This document shows, piece after piece, positions 21,714 to 33,324 of a stretch of 64,000 bases of DNA. A program made the translations under genes and the position numbers. This DNA comes from Blattamonas nauphoetae (lineage: Eukaryota > Preaxostyla > Oxymonadida). The stretch spans positions 310,001 to 374,000 of the forward strand of contig JARBJD010000035.1 of NCBI GenBank assembly GCA_033064195.1, written 5' to 3'. Positions within the stretch are counted from its first letter, which is position 1; every line of letters begins with the position of its first letter. The notes below the pieces were generated by a model. That model made no database searches, was not told the DNA's origin, and saw nothing but the letters and a program-made list of their open reading frames with translations.

Positions 21714-23961
21714 ATGGATCGAGGGCCTCCATCTCTCCAAGCTCTCCCATATTCAATGCAAGAAGATGAAATCATCGAAGACTTTTTAAATATTCTCATG
21801 GTGTGCTGTCCTTTGTCGTCAATCTCCAAACGTTTTCATTCAAATCATCACAGGGCATTTCCACCAACACGATCGCAATTGCTGATTTGAAACCTCCAAG
21901 ACTTGAGATAAATACATCACTTGGTCACTTTATTTTTGTTTAACCCTTCCAGATCCATCCCTCCAAGCGATTTCTCAAAGAGTCCTTCCTCTGGCACGAG
22001 CATACATTAAACTTTCATTATTCGTTTCCAACACTCTGCCATATGCACCCTTTCATCCAAATCTTACCCCAAAGTCATATCTACAGGAAGATTCAATGAT
22101 TGATCATCGAAATATGGATGGCCGAATCAAACTCTGTCTCTGTGATTCACTCCACACAGTCTTGTGGGTATTGAGTTCTTTATCTTTCATGAAATACCAG
22201 GAATACCATTGCATGGTGACATCACTAGAAACCCTGTTTTCCAGGGGTGATTTGAAACTTCTTGAATTTGTTGGCTATATCCAGCCAAGTTTGTATTTAA
22301 TGGATGAGCTTGAGCAGGTAGTCGATGAATTAACCAGTCAAAATGCGAAAGGCGTCTGCAGATTTCCTTCTCTAGTTTTTCCAGACACAGATCCTCAATA
22401 TCTTAATTTCTCACACAATAAAGATTGGACAGAGCAATCCACGGCTTTCTTCAACATTGGTGAAACTTACTGCAGATGCTTGTGTCCCATTTTTTGAAAT
22501 GCTCCAAAACTGGCTCTACCATGGTCGACTTGATGACCCGTACGACGAATTCTTCATCACTCCTGATAAGACCCACAAAGATGGGTCTCAAATGAAATAC
22601 AGAATCAAAAAAACTCGCACCCCTAGTTTTTTCATCCCCGGTGAGAAAGGTGATGTCTCTCTCATCGCTGAAACAGGAAAGTACATCCAGACCATCAGGT
22701 CAATGGGAAAAGAGATCCCCGGATTGATTGAAGGTTTGCAGACATGATTATATCCACTTTTTTAGAAAAATTTGTGTACACATCACCACAAAATACATAT
22801 TCACACATGATCAGAAAAGCTCACGAGGCCTCGTCACAAGGGATTGGAGAGATTATTCTTAGGGACCAATTGCTAGGAAAGCGCTTATGGTCTCTGAAGA
22901 AAGTTCTTATGTTCGCGGAAAGTGATTTCTTTGTGAATTTCATGGATGTCGTGGAGGGTGAGATGAGAAAGGATTCCACCATCGTCTCGCTCCATCAAGT
23001 CAACACTCTCTTGAATGTCTCGCTCAACTCTTGCTTCCCCGGGGACGAATACAACCAGGACTTCAGTTGCTCACTATGTTCAACGGATCTGATCCAGGAG
23101 ATGAAGATCATCTTAGGCGAGTCCAGCCGATCCAGGGAACGATCGAAACAGAGTCAAGACAGACCCCATTTAGCATGGCATGTTCTCTCAATCACACAGA
23201 CCATCCCTTACCCGTCAGACATGGTTCTGAACTCGCTCATCATGCAGAAGATCAACCTCATCTTCCGTCACCTCTTCTCCCTCAAATACACCGACAGACG
23301 ACTGAACGCCTCCCGTCTTGTGATTCAGTCGATCTCCAGAATGAGGGAAAGACCGTCACGAAGAGCGAGTGGACTGACGCTGTTGGCTGGAACAGGACAT
23401 GTTCGGAGAACAGCTGGTCAACCCGACGATCAGCAGCTCCAAGCCATTCTGGACGACACGGTGAGGATCACGTCGATTGTGTGGGGGAACCTTCGACACA
23501 CAGTGCAGGGGCTGCTGGATTACAGCTGTCGGACTGTGATTGAGCGAGTGTGGAAGACGCTGATGCATCAACTGTCTTCGGCAACCACTTTCCAGCAGAT
23601 CTACCAGACGATTGAAACTGGAGTCTCAGACATCCTCCATGACATCCTCCTCTCCCTCACATCGATCCTCGAAGTGTGTTTTTCTCTTCTCTCATTTGGT
23701 CAGATCATCAATGCTTTCTTGCAACTTGCGGATGAGTTCTGCGAGATGATGGAATTCGTACGTGTCAATCGAGAACATCTATTTACAGCTGAATTTCGGG
23801 CAAGGCTGATCGCTATGCATGGGAATGTGATACAAACCAGACACGCACTCGTTCTCAGTCTGTTGGAACAGAGCAAACAGAATGGGATAATCAAAGATCT
23901 CATCGTAAATCTTGACTTCCAAGAAAAAATCATGGGAGAACAAGGCATCCACCGCATGTGA
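21714..23961 (+). CDS. GCP2: Gamma-tubulin complex protein 2 (Spc97 family)
   Basis: Six or so exons with introns between about 21801 and 22760; the last exon is 22760-23961. Key stretches: LPYSMQEDEIIEDFL at the start, DPSLQAISQRVLPLARAYIKL (GRIP1 N-terminal helix bundle), EYHCMVTSLETLFSRGDLKL, TPSFFIPGEKGDV, GKRLWSLKKVLMFAESDFF with NFMDVVEGEMRK, then VLNSLIMQKINLIFRHLFSL in GRIP2. These match GCP2 closely (LlakGDFFvhFmD-aE; yq-lFRhlF). With GCP3 and gamma-tubulin it would form the small complex that nucleates microtubules. At about 640 residues it is shorter than animal GCP2, missing the long N-terminal extension. Confidence 0.85.
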
Positions 23962-24304
23962 TCATATTTTGTTTTCAATTCATCATTCTTTCACTTCAGT
24001 TCTCGTTTTGATTGAGAGATGGTTAGAGGACACTTCACACATGAATGTTTATTGTCATCCTTCGATCTGAACACTATCTACCAGTCTGGGACGGCTAGTT
24101 CGATATCCTCTTCCATTTTAGCTATCTATCTTCTTTTGGCGATGAAAACGACTCACCAGTTTTTCTCATGGGCCTTCTTCAAATTGTCTTCGTTAAATCG
24201 TGAACAGGTTTCGTTTAGCCTGACCACATCTAGTAAGTATTCATCCTTTTTTCATGTACTGATCATCTCCCTCTAGAATCGACACATTCAAACTCAAATC
24301 ATTC

Positions 24305-25921
24305 ATGTTGAATCGATCACCTGATATCACCATAATCCCAATTCCAAGTGATTCTCTCTCACAAACTTATGATTTTGTCCACGTTAATCCAAAACAGAGA
24401 GAACAAGCATCAACGAATCACCAAACGTTCGTTGAACCAAACTCAGTCGAACACATTTCCTTTTCCTCACATTCTGAAAAGAGTATTCAAAGTTCATCAG
24501 GACAACTTCGTATTTCTCTACTCGATGGACTTCCATTGGATTTTCGTGATGAACCACAACACCCCTTGTCACCCGTTCATTTTCCAATTTTATCGTCGAC
24601 GTTTCCAGAGGTCATGGTCCTGAACGAGCCAGACACTTTGATATATGAAGATAAATCATTGATTGGGCTTCATGATCTTCCTTTGGAGGACATTTCACTT
24701 CTTAATACACTCCAACACACTTTCTCTGATGATAGCTTCATGACCCACAATTTCTCTCCAAAACGAAGACAAAGAAGACAAGCATCACAATCTCCCGTAT
24801 CAACACATCTGGAAAGATCACGATCACGATCACGTTCTCAGGGTCGTTCTTCATCAGACTGTCTCCCCCTCCCTCAACGTCCTCCTTTTGCTGTTCGTGC
24901 CCTTCACAGCACTTCACTGTTTGGCCAAGTTGCAACACCAGTTCGGACATTTGAAGAGACGATTGCTCCAACGCCAGAAACAGGAAAAAGCACAAGAACC
25001 AGAACAACCAAGCGAATCAAAGTGAAGACTGGAACAAAACGAGTGAGGCGGACATCAAAACAAGGACTCACAGACACTCCAAGCTCATCCCCAGATCCTC
25101 TGATGCAGACTGCCCCTCCTCGGATGACATTGGAGGACTTCCAAGAGCGTACTCGAAGGGTGGAGGAGATAAACGAGAGGATTCGTGAGGAGAACCGACA
25201 ATCAGTTGAACGAAGCCGAGCAGCCACTCTGAAGCGTCTCTCGCAGTGGCAGAAGGAGGAGGAAGAGAGAGACAAGCTGACAATGAGCAGCCCAGAGCAG
25301 ACGAGAACAAGCCGTGCCCAGAAGAAGAGAGAAGACGACCAACGCAGAATGGCCGTCAAGGAACAGATCGACAAACTCCTGACGATGATGCCTGTTGAAA
25401 TGAAGACAGAGCTCCGCAAACGATTTGAGACGGAGGGGGACAGGATGCGGAGGGAACAGACGCAACGACTGGCCAACCAGCAACATCCACCTCCACCACC
25501 ATCACCCTCTCTGTCAACACTTCTGCGAACCCCTCGCACGTACGATTCGTCTTTCCATCCGTCCTCACTCCACAGTTCTTCAGTCCTCCCCACTTCACAT
25601 GATCTCTCTCAACAGTCCCGAGTCGCGACAAGAAGATCAACCGAGTTGGACAACCATTCGTCAGCCCTTGATTCGCTTTCGCATTCACTCCTCTCCACAA
25701 CATCCATGCATTCATCATCTTCTTCCCAATCCCCTCTCCGAATGACTCGTCAATCTCAGCCAGAAAGCACCACACTCTCGCTTGAACTGGATGAGATGCT
25801 GAAGAACGAGATGCTCCCCATCATCGAACGACTGCTGGCAGAACAGCAGGCACTGAAAGAGAAGGACGAAGAAGAGTACTCCTCAATCACACAGCACTTG
25901 ACACACGATGCTCACAACTGA
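24305..25921 (+). CDS. Basic, Ser/Arg-containing protein with central coiled coil, unknown function
   Basis: A 538-codon frame ending LTHDAHN. Residues about 150-260 are Arg/Ser-rich with an SRSRSRSQGRSSS tract and a run of basic residues that could be a nuclear signal. Residues about 280-400 form a long charged helix (FQERTRRVEEINERIREEN, then KEQIDKLLTMMPVEMKTEL). A Pro run (HPPPPPSPS), a Ser/His-rich stretch and a last helix (DEMLKNEMLPIIERLLAEQ) close it. An upstream frame from 24019 (MVRGHFTHECLLSSF) with a GTAAGT donor at 24233 may be its first exon, but I could not make the splice fit the reading frame. No family recognised. Confidence 0.6.
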   Translation: MLNRSPDITIIPIPSDSLSQTYDFVHVNPKQREQASTNHQTFVEPNSVEHISFSSHSEKSIQSSSGQLRISLLDGLPLDFRDEPQHPLSPVHFPILSSTFPEVMVLNEPDTLIYEDKSLIGLHDLPLEDISLLNTLQHTFSDDSFMTHNFSPKRRQRRQASQSPVSTHLERSRSRSRSQGRSSSDCLPLPQRPPFAVRALHSTSLFGQVATPVRTFEETIAPTPETGKSTRTRTTKRIKVKTGTKRVRRTSKQGLTDTPSSSPDPLMQTAPPRMTLEDFQERTRRVEEINERIREENRQSVERSRAATLKRLSQWQKEEEERDKLTMSSPEQTRTSRAQKKREDDQRRMAVKEQIDKLLTMMPVEMKTELRKRFETEGDRMRREQTQRLANQQHPPPPPSPSLSTLLRTPRTYDSSFHPSSLHSSSVLPTSHDLSQQSRVATRRSTELDNHSSALDSLSHSLLSTTSMHSSSSSQSPLRMTRQSQPESTTLSLELDEMLKNEMLPIIERLLAEQQALKEKDEEEYSSITQHLTHDAHN

Positions 25922-25988
25922 TTCGCTTCACTTTATCTTTTTTCGACAAACTGTTGAGTATAAACAAAACCTGAGGGAAACATGCGCT

Positions 25989-28831
25989 TCAGGGAACTTT
26001 CTCCTTCGGGAATTTCTTTTTCTTTGAGGGAAGAGGTTTCCGTTTCACAGGTTTGGGATTAATTGTCGTTTCTGCTTGCTCGTACGAGTCCTCATTCCAT
26101 TGCAGCCCTCCTTCGTCAGCATACGTTGCCATCAGAGCCTCTTCCTCTCTTTGATGTTGGGCGAGCTCGATTGGTGTGCCAGCTAAGAAGAGATCGAGTT
26201 GCCTGTGTCCTTGCATTTGCTTGTTCTGATCGATCTCTCTCATCGTCTTCATCAACAACCCCAACTCGTTCTGAATCCGTTCTTCGTGCCACCCCACCTT
26301 CTCTGAGAGGAACTGTGCGATCCTCCGGACATCAGCAACCCCAAATTCGAGTGGTTTTGCTGTGAATGAGAGAGTGTTGGGGTCCTGCGAGTTGGTTGAG
26401 AGGGGTGGCATGCATTTGGGGTGAAGGAAGGCCTCTCGACAGTCTTTGGAGGGAAACCCGCGTGGATACTTCAGTTTTCTGGTTGTTGACTTTCTCAGAG
26501 TGACGAGCCGCTTTGGGAGGAATGCGTCAAAAGGATGTTCTTCTTCTTCGCTGTCGATCCAGAGTTTGATGAAGTCGAGAGTCGAAGGGAGCTCGTCGTC
26601 GTCTCCACCATCCTCCACGAGCTGATTCCTGAACGTACGGAATCCCGCGAGAAGATCGCACGCTGCGGGATGACCATGAAAGAAAGACAAACAGACCGTA
26701 TTGCTTCCCAATGTTTTCGAGCCCAAGCGAGTAATCACAACCCAAAATTTCTGATAAATCGATAAGGTCATTCTGGCTCATGTGCATCTGATGCTCGATG
26801 TCCGACGCGAGATAGGCACAGACTCCGATGCTCTGGAAAAGATGCCAATCAAACAAAACACACCGGCCCTCGTCGAGACCCGTCATAGTTTGCGAGAAGG
26901 CCACGAACGACCAATCGCCCTCCAAACGGAAAGCAATCACTGTCTTCGCTGAGGATGCCGTCGACAAGACCCATCTTCTCGAGATGGATGCACATCGCCT
27001 CGGCCTCGCCAGCAGACTGGACATACTGCAGGTTGAAGAGGCTGAGGAGCTCCATGCAGTCTTTTCTGAGGGAATGAGGAAAGAGAGAGCAGACAGCATC
27101 AGCTGATAATCGAGTGTGTCAGCAATTCGAACTTGTTGACGTTCCTTTCTGGCTTCTTGGAGATGTTGATCGATTCGTTTCTCTTCCTTCGCACGGTAGG
27201 CATCGAATGTTGTGGCAGGGGGAGAGACAAGAGGAGATAACAGATGGAGGTCGTTCGGAGAGGGTGGCTGCGGGATGGATGTGTGGGCATCTTCCGTTGA
27301 CAGTTTTGGGGATGACGATGGTTCGGCTGCGAGTGGTTGATCAATCATGTCAGGTGATTCTCTGTCTTTCTTGGCTGGTTTTGGGGATGGAGTGAGTTCA
27401 GGGAGTGTGGTGTCTTTGATTGATTGTTCACTCATTTCTGTGATGTGGACCTCTTTCTCAATTTTGATTTGTTCGACAAGATCCTGCTTTGGTGTCGTTT
27501 GAAAACGTGATTGTTTATGTGTCTGTGTCTGAATCGTCTCGACATGATCCGTATGTGGTCTGATCTGAGCTGGATGAGACCGGCGAAGATCTTCTGTTGG
27601 CTCGTTCGACAATCTGGAGGGAGGATGAAGTGTTGGGATCACTTCAACTTGCAGCAGTTCATCCATGTCTGTTTTGCTCTTCCGCTTTGGCTCAAACAGG
27701 CCAACATTTGGAAACGGGCGGATGTCACCACCTTCAAACGTATTCGGTGGAAGTGTCTGTGGGACGACTTTGTCATTTTCAGAATCTTCTTCGAACAAAT
27801 CATCAAAAATGTTTGTGGTTTCGATCTCCTCCTTCTCTGAACTGACCTCGACGACGTCATCGTCGTCGAATAAACTGGGAAGGTCCGTACTTTGAGGAAG
27901 CTTCTCAGAGTACTGAAGAAAGGCTTGGCGAAACACATCTTCCAGAGGGGTCTCTTTCGGAGAGGTCTCTTTCGGAGAGGGTGGATCGGGGACGGTCAGA
28001 TGGTAGCCTCCAAAGAGCTCTTCATCGTTTTGACTACTTCCGGGATTTTGGGTCATAGACACTTCTGGAGATGGAAATACACGTTGAGAAGCAGCAAGAT
28101 CTCGTTTGGCAAGAAGATTGAAGAGATTAGTCATCCGTTTTGAGGTGAACGGCGATGGTTTTGGCTCGGCAGATGGCTCCTTGCCAACATCTAGTTCCGG
28201 AGAGACTGGCTCCTCAGTCATCGCAACAGCTGCATTTTGACGTCGAAGCCATTCATCTGGATCGATGAACAACGGTTCTGGTTCGTTTGCTGGAGTTTCA
28301 CTCTCCGTGACTTCTTCCCAATCGTCCGAAGAATGAGAATCCTTAGTTTCGGTAGTTTTTGCTGCGATATTACTGATGAAAGTGATAAAAGCGAGAAGAA
28401 CAGACTCGAGGATGTGCTTTTTCAGCTCGAGAAGAGCGATTCTGTATTCAGCTTGTTCGCGTCTGTCAAGATTTGCTCGATGTCTCATACGCCTTTCTTG
28501 CTGTAAAATGTGGTGAAATGAATTTTTATCACACAATGATTCGTCGTTTGAGTGGAATTGCTGGACCATCAAAAACGAAAACTGGATGAATTCCCAACGA
28601 AAGAAGACGGCATATCCGCTTATAAAGTCCTGTTGAAAGCATATAAAGTGGGAAATTCACACCTTTCAAGGGTGCATTCTGTTCTGGGTTCCCATGTTGA
28701 TCTGAGAGTGAATTCTGGAATGCAGACAAGATAATGGATGTATCAACAGAAAATCGGTATTTATTGAGAGCCTTAAGGTTGATGGTTCGTCGAATTCCAT
28801 CCAAAATTGCCCAGAGATGTTTCACTCCCAT
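25989..28831 (-). CDS. ERCC5: XPG/Rad2-family structure-specific endonuclease
   Basis: Minus strand from ATG at 28831 (MGVKHLWAIL) with at least four introns, of about 36, 29, 31 and 34 nt. N-nuclease domain: RFSVDTSIIL and HPVFVFDGPA carry the conserved metal-binding Asp residues. A long low-complexity acidic spacer follows (about residues 130-560). The I-nuclease domain, interrupted by three tiny introns between 27090 and 26660, gives LLSLFNLQYVQSAGEAEAMC, GLVDGILSEDSDCF and EILGCDYSLGLENIGKQ, all catalytic acids present. The C-terminus is basic (KPLPSKKKKFPKEK) with a PIP-like RQLDLFLAG. The spacer length is typical of XPG rather than FEN1 or EXO1. It would cut 3' of lesions in nucleotide excision repair. 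Confidence 0.87.
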
Positions 28832-29039
28832 CAGGCCATCATTTTTTCAGAATCCGACACCAACCTTCTCACAGATTGGTTTCATTTTCACATATTTTGT
28901 TGAAAAAATCAAGTGAGTTCATTCTTCTGTTGTTGACATTATTGGTCTTTGACAAGCTTGAGTTGTCCTTTGATGACATCAAAGTCAACTTCCGTAATGA
29001 TCAAACCCATAAGGATAAATCCTCCAAATTTGCTCAAAC

Positions 29040-32000
29040 ATGGAACAGCAATCTATGAACGATGAATATACACTTCCCTTTTTGAACCAAGACATGACAG
29101 CTGTATTTTTTTCACTCCCTCTACATCATTGATGAATTAGAATGATTGTCTCCGCTCAGCTCTCAACGCCATTGTATCATATCAATCTGATGACATCAAT
29201 GGAATTCTTTCAGAACATTTCAAAAGTTTTTTAATGATTCTTTTAACTATATGATCGCCCATTAGAAATCAAGTTCGACGAAACTCTACCCTGGGAACCA
29301 TTGTTCCAGATCATTAAATCATTCTTTGACAGCCATGATTCGTTCATTGATTGTGTTGTATGCATTTTTTCTTCATGACAGTACTCCCAGAGTACAATCC
29401 GCAACCTCATCACATTCATGAGAAACATGCACGAACCTCTCGGGCAATGCACTCCGGGATGCTCTTTAACCAGTGCATTCGCAACCATACTTGAAGACCA
29501 AATACACAAATTCACAACAACGCTTTCCCTTTCGGAGATTGTGTGCTTTCACGTAATTCATTTGTTCAGTACTGGGCCAATGCCGTGGACGTACCCATGC
29601 CCAACTATGAGATCAAATCACTTCCGAGAAGAGCGTACAAACTCATTGCATTCCACGTCAATGTTCTTTCTTCGGTCTTCTCAGAGTTGGAGTTTCAGCG
29701 AGATGGTCCTTCAGAACGGGCATCGGTGATTCTGAAAAACCACGACGTTCCTCTTTCGATCATCACCATGCTCCTCTCGACACGTACAGCTAAGAAGGAA
29801 GAACATATGAATGATATCAGTGTTCAACGGTCGTATGGAGTCTTCTCTGCGTCGTTGGCTCTTTTCTCGGCTTGTTCGGATCCATCAGTAGCATCACAAT
29901 GCTCGACACTGTTCTGTTCTCTGACTGGCCTCAACCAGGATGATCTCGTTGCTCTTCTTCATACGCCAATCTCTACTCAACTCAGGACAATTTCATGTTT
30001 CAAGGATGTCGAATTTGGAAACAGAGACGCTTCTTTTGTGGGCTGTGCCAGAGGATTGTGGGATCATCACATCACTCGAACACCCTCCCCTGACATCACA
30101 CAAACAACATTTCTGTTTGACCTGGGCCTTCTGTTCAGCTGTGCACTCATCAGTGTTCAGCCGAAGAACATGAATCTCTGCAGGCCTAGCATTGATGTCA
30201 TCGATGAGAATCCTGTCATTGGAATCATCACCGAGTCCACTCCGGCCCTCACAGTTACCCTTTCGAATGAGCTCTCTCTTCTCCTCTCGTTTTCTTTCTG
30301 GTCTCACTATGCAACAGACACAACAACAGACATCACTCTCCAAATCGAATCTGCTGCGATGTTATCGACACATCCCATCGCTGCTCCACTTCTTCTCAAC
30401 CTCACGAACAATCTCCCTCGCCTCACCAGCCGAGGGTGGAGAGATAATGGTTCCTTCAAGCCCATCACATCTCATATGGTCACCTCTCTTCTGTGCGGGT
30501 TCTTCAGAGCTGGAACAGACATACCACTCGACATTTGCTGTGACGTGGAGCATGTCCTGTATTTCATCTTTTATGGCCCGTACGTCACTCACGCTGAGCA
30601 GGACTACGAACCTGCCAACACACGGATGATGCCTGCTGTCCTCACTTTTTTGGACGAATTGGCGAATGGCGATGAACAACAGCGGCGGAGGGCGGTGGTG
30701 TGTCTGTGGGCTTTGGCAACGTGCAGTGATGGCGAGCAGTTTGTGGACATCGACGCCTCAACCCAGTTTGCACGTCTCCTCGCTGGAGGGATTGATGATG
30801 CCCTCGCTTTGTTTGCGATCCGTTTCTTTTCGTCGCTGTATGCGTGCCAGCGTTGCCCTTCTTCTGCGTGTTCGGTGCAAGTCTTCTGCTTGTCAATCCC
30901 GCCCCTGACGAAATATCTTCAACGTGTCGATTCTCCTCTGCATGCCAAGTATGCTTGGAATGCGATCCAGGCATTGATTGCCAGACTATGGCTTGACGGA
31001 CAGAAGACTTCAGATGATGCAGCGCTGCTTGTGGGTCACATCGTGGCCGCACTTCCGGCAACGATCGAGTTGTTTGTGCGCTCGGTCAACTCGGACTTGG
31101 AAGAAGCTGCGACGACAGGCAAACCTGAAGAATACTCACAGCAGATCGCGATGAAGCAGGGTGTGTTGCTCGGAATCCTTGCCACAACCAAAAAAATCGC
31201 ATCAGCGTTTCCTCAACTCGATGCAACCCTTCTTCTTCTCTCATTTCTTCCTCTCATCCCTTCGTTCTCTCCAAAACTTGTCCGCGTTCATTTCGTTCGG
31301 TTGATGTGGGATTACCGTACACCCAAAATGCAATCCGCTCTCCTCAACCGATCCACACACCCACTCCCACTCATGCAACTGGCAGAAAGGAGCTATTCGG
31401 CAGAGGAATTGGTCGACATGCTCTCCCTCTCGCTCCTCAAACCGGCCACGTTTGATGAGTTTGAACATGATGTCTTCCAACCAGATCTTGGGAAGGAGAT
31501 CTACGGGAGCTTGGACGTGCACACTCGCGTTTCAATCATCATGAACTCATTCAGGCTTTTCCCAGCGTTCTGTCGGAAGCAGGAAAGTAGGTTGAAAGAA
31601 CAAGGGATTGTTGTCGATCGCACGTATGCCCAAAGATTCCTCAACAACTTGGACGATTTTGTGGAGCGTGTGAATGACGTATGTCAGGACGCCTTTACCG
31701 AATGCATGCTGGCTCTTCGAGTCTCACTTCAAGCCATCCATCCACTCGCCGTGCTGGCCAAGACAGACGACGACTTCTACAGCAGCTGGGCCAATGTTCT
31801 CGTGAACGAACCCATCCCGACCCATCTTGTGAAGCACCTCTCTCTCAGCCCGTATCCGGAAGTTGTCAGTCTGATGAGCCTTGCCTGTTCAGTTGTCGCT
31901 GTGTTGGAGAACAATCCGGACACAAACTTCACCATCTATGAAGACAGAGCACAACCCAGGCGTATTCCCTTCATCGACCCAATAGAAGTCGTTCCCAACC

Positions 32001-32233
32001 ACTCCTCTCCGCACCTGATCCATCGTGATGTGGAATGGAGGATATGCCTCTTGGAACAAGGGATGGAAGATGTCATTGTGCATTCGAGATCTCACACCAG
32101 TCAGCGGATTTGGCAGTGGTTGGGAGTCAACCTTGTGAAACCATCACGAAACCAAACACGAGCACAAACAAGAACACAGACTGAACCGACAGATGACGAT
32201 GACGATGATATTCTGATCTTTGATCTTTTTTGA
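29040..32233 (+). CDS. Large helical-repeat (HEAT/ARM-like) protein of unknown function
   Basis: The last exon, about 29555-32233, carries some 890 codons; preceding short exons can be read from ATG 29040 (MEQQSMNDEYTLPF), through NDCLRSALNAIVSYQ, FDETLPWEPLFQIIKSFF and STIRNLITFMRNMHE. The protein is almost entirely amphipathic helices with Leu/Ala-rich pairs, as in TVTLSNELSLLLSFSF, AVVCLWALATCS and MKQGVLLGILATTKK. It ends in an acidic run and ILIFDLF. No catalytic motif or signal peptide is seen. A scaffold or transport-adaptor role is possible, but the family was not recognised. Confidence 0.65.
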
Positions 32234-32313
32234 ATGATTGTGCAAGAACAACACACGTCTCTTGCTCTTTTAGTGCAACTTGACTCACTTTGATGGCTTT
32301 TGAAAGAGACAAA

Positions 32314-33138
32314 ATTAGTCACCTGAAAACCCGGGAGTAAATAACAAATCGGTAGTTTTTTTTGGGGTCCCAAAAGTGAATAGTAACACTGGATTTCCGA
32401 TTTTTTTGACAATTTTTCAATCTAAATGACAGTTTTATGAATAAATGAAGTGTCCTAGGTGGTTCAGAACAAATAGTTTTGATTACCCAGCATGATTTTC
32501 ACATGCTCTTGAAAAGTTGATCTCGTTGTATCTTCATAACCAGACAAAATTTTGACCTGAAATTTTCGCGAAAATGAATGTTTTGAGAAATATAAACTTT
32601 TGATATTTCACCTTTTCAAAAAATTTTTCCCCCTCGAGAGAATGTGAAATCCACTTTGAACGGATGTCTGAAATTGACTTCTCACCGTTCATCAGATGTG
32701 AATCCCGTTTTCAAAATTCATCAAAATGATGTCAACACTGTCACAATCGAATCAAACTGGTCAATTTTGCATACATGGTGAACGGTGAGTGACAAGTCCG
32801 AAGACTCTCGGAAAATTCCTCGAAAAAGGATGAAAAACCATGATTTTGCGATCGTCGAAGAAAAAAAGTTGAAATATCAAAAGTTTATATTTCTCAAAAC
32901 ATTCGGCATGATACGTTTTCCAGCCACCTTCCAAAAACATGTTCAATATACCTGGTTGGATGTATATCGACGGAATCTGTGTAAATTACCTGTTGAAAAC
33001 GTGCGGAAAGTGCCGAAATCGACGAGAAATAAAAAAATAATGACCTCGGATCAGGCCCTTAATTCAGAAATCATGAACTGTTGAACATCCTAGACCATCC
33101 TGATAATCTCTGTCCTGGAACTACCTTTCCGCACACTG
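32314..33138 (+). repeat. Dispersed repeat, copy A
   Basis: Shares its ends and most of its length with the reverse complement of 49175-50168. Shared blocks run from ATTAGTCACCTGAAAACC at the left through GGGGTCCCAAAAGTGAATAG and CGAAAATGAATGTTT, then from GGCATGATACG to GAACTACCTTTC and CACACTG at the right. Identity looks near 85-90% in the shared parts. The ends are not inverted repeats of each other and no target duplication is evident, and no protein can be read. Copy A also contains 321 bp absent from copy B, bounded by a perfect inverted repeat. Confidence 0.85.
32576..32904. repeat. 35-bp perfect inverted repeat enclosing 259 bp within dispersed repeat copy A
   Basis: Arms 32576-32610 and 32870-32904 are exact reverse complements (outer bases GAATGTTTTGAGAAATATAA). 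The other repeat copy has only the outer GAATGTTT joined directly to GGCATG, so 321 bp differ between the copies. The loop is non-coding. The arms look like ends of a small foldback element, but the flanks show no direct target duplication, so a deletion in copy B is equally possible. Confidence 0.85.
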
Positions 33139-33324
33139 TAGCGGCAGCCATTCTGATGGTCCATTATGAAGGTTGATCACATTACGAAGAGATTCAAATC
33201 AAGCTGAATGTGTGATTGTGAAGTGCGACACTGGTCCTTGGAACGACTTCAGACACCCTTTCCGCTTTGGAAGACCTGTCTCTCGACTTCGAACGGAAAC
33301 TCTGAAACAAGAACGGCTCTGCTG

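Noticed and set aside
28807-29058. Short plus-strand frame between XPG and the helical-repeat gene
   Set aside because: No homology and no coding signature; it overlaps the likely promoter region of both divergent genes.
32314-33138. LINE or SINE for the dispersed repeat
   Set aside because: No reverse-transcriptase frame, poly(A) or microsatellite tail, internal Pol III boxes or target duplication were seen in either copy.
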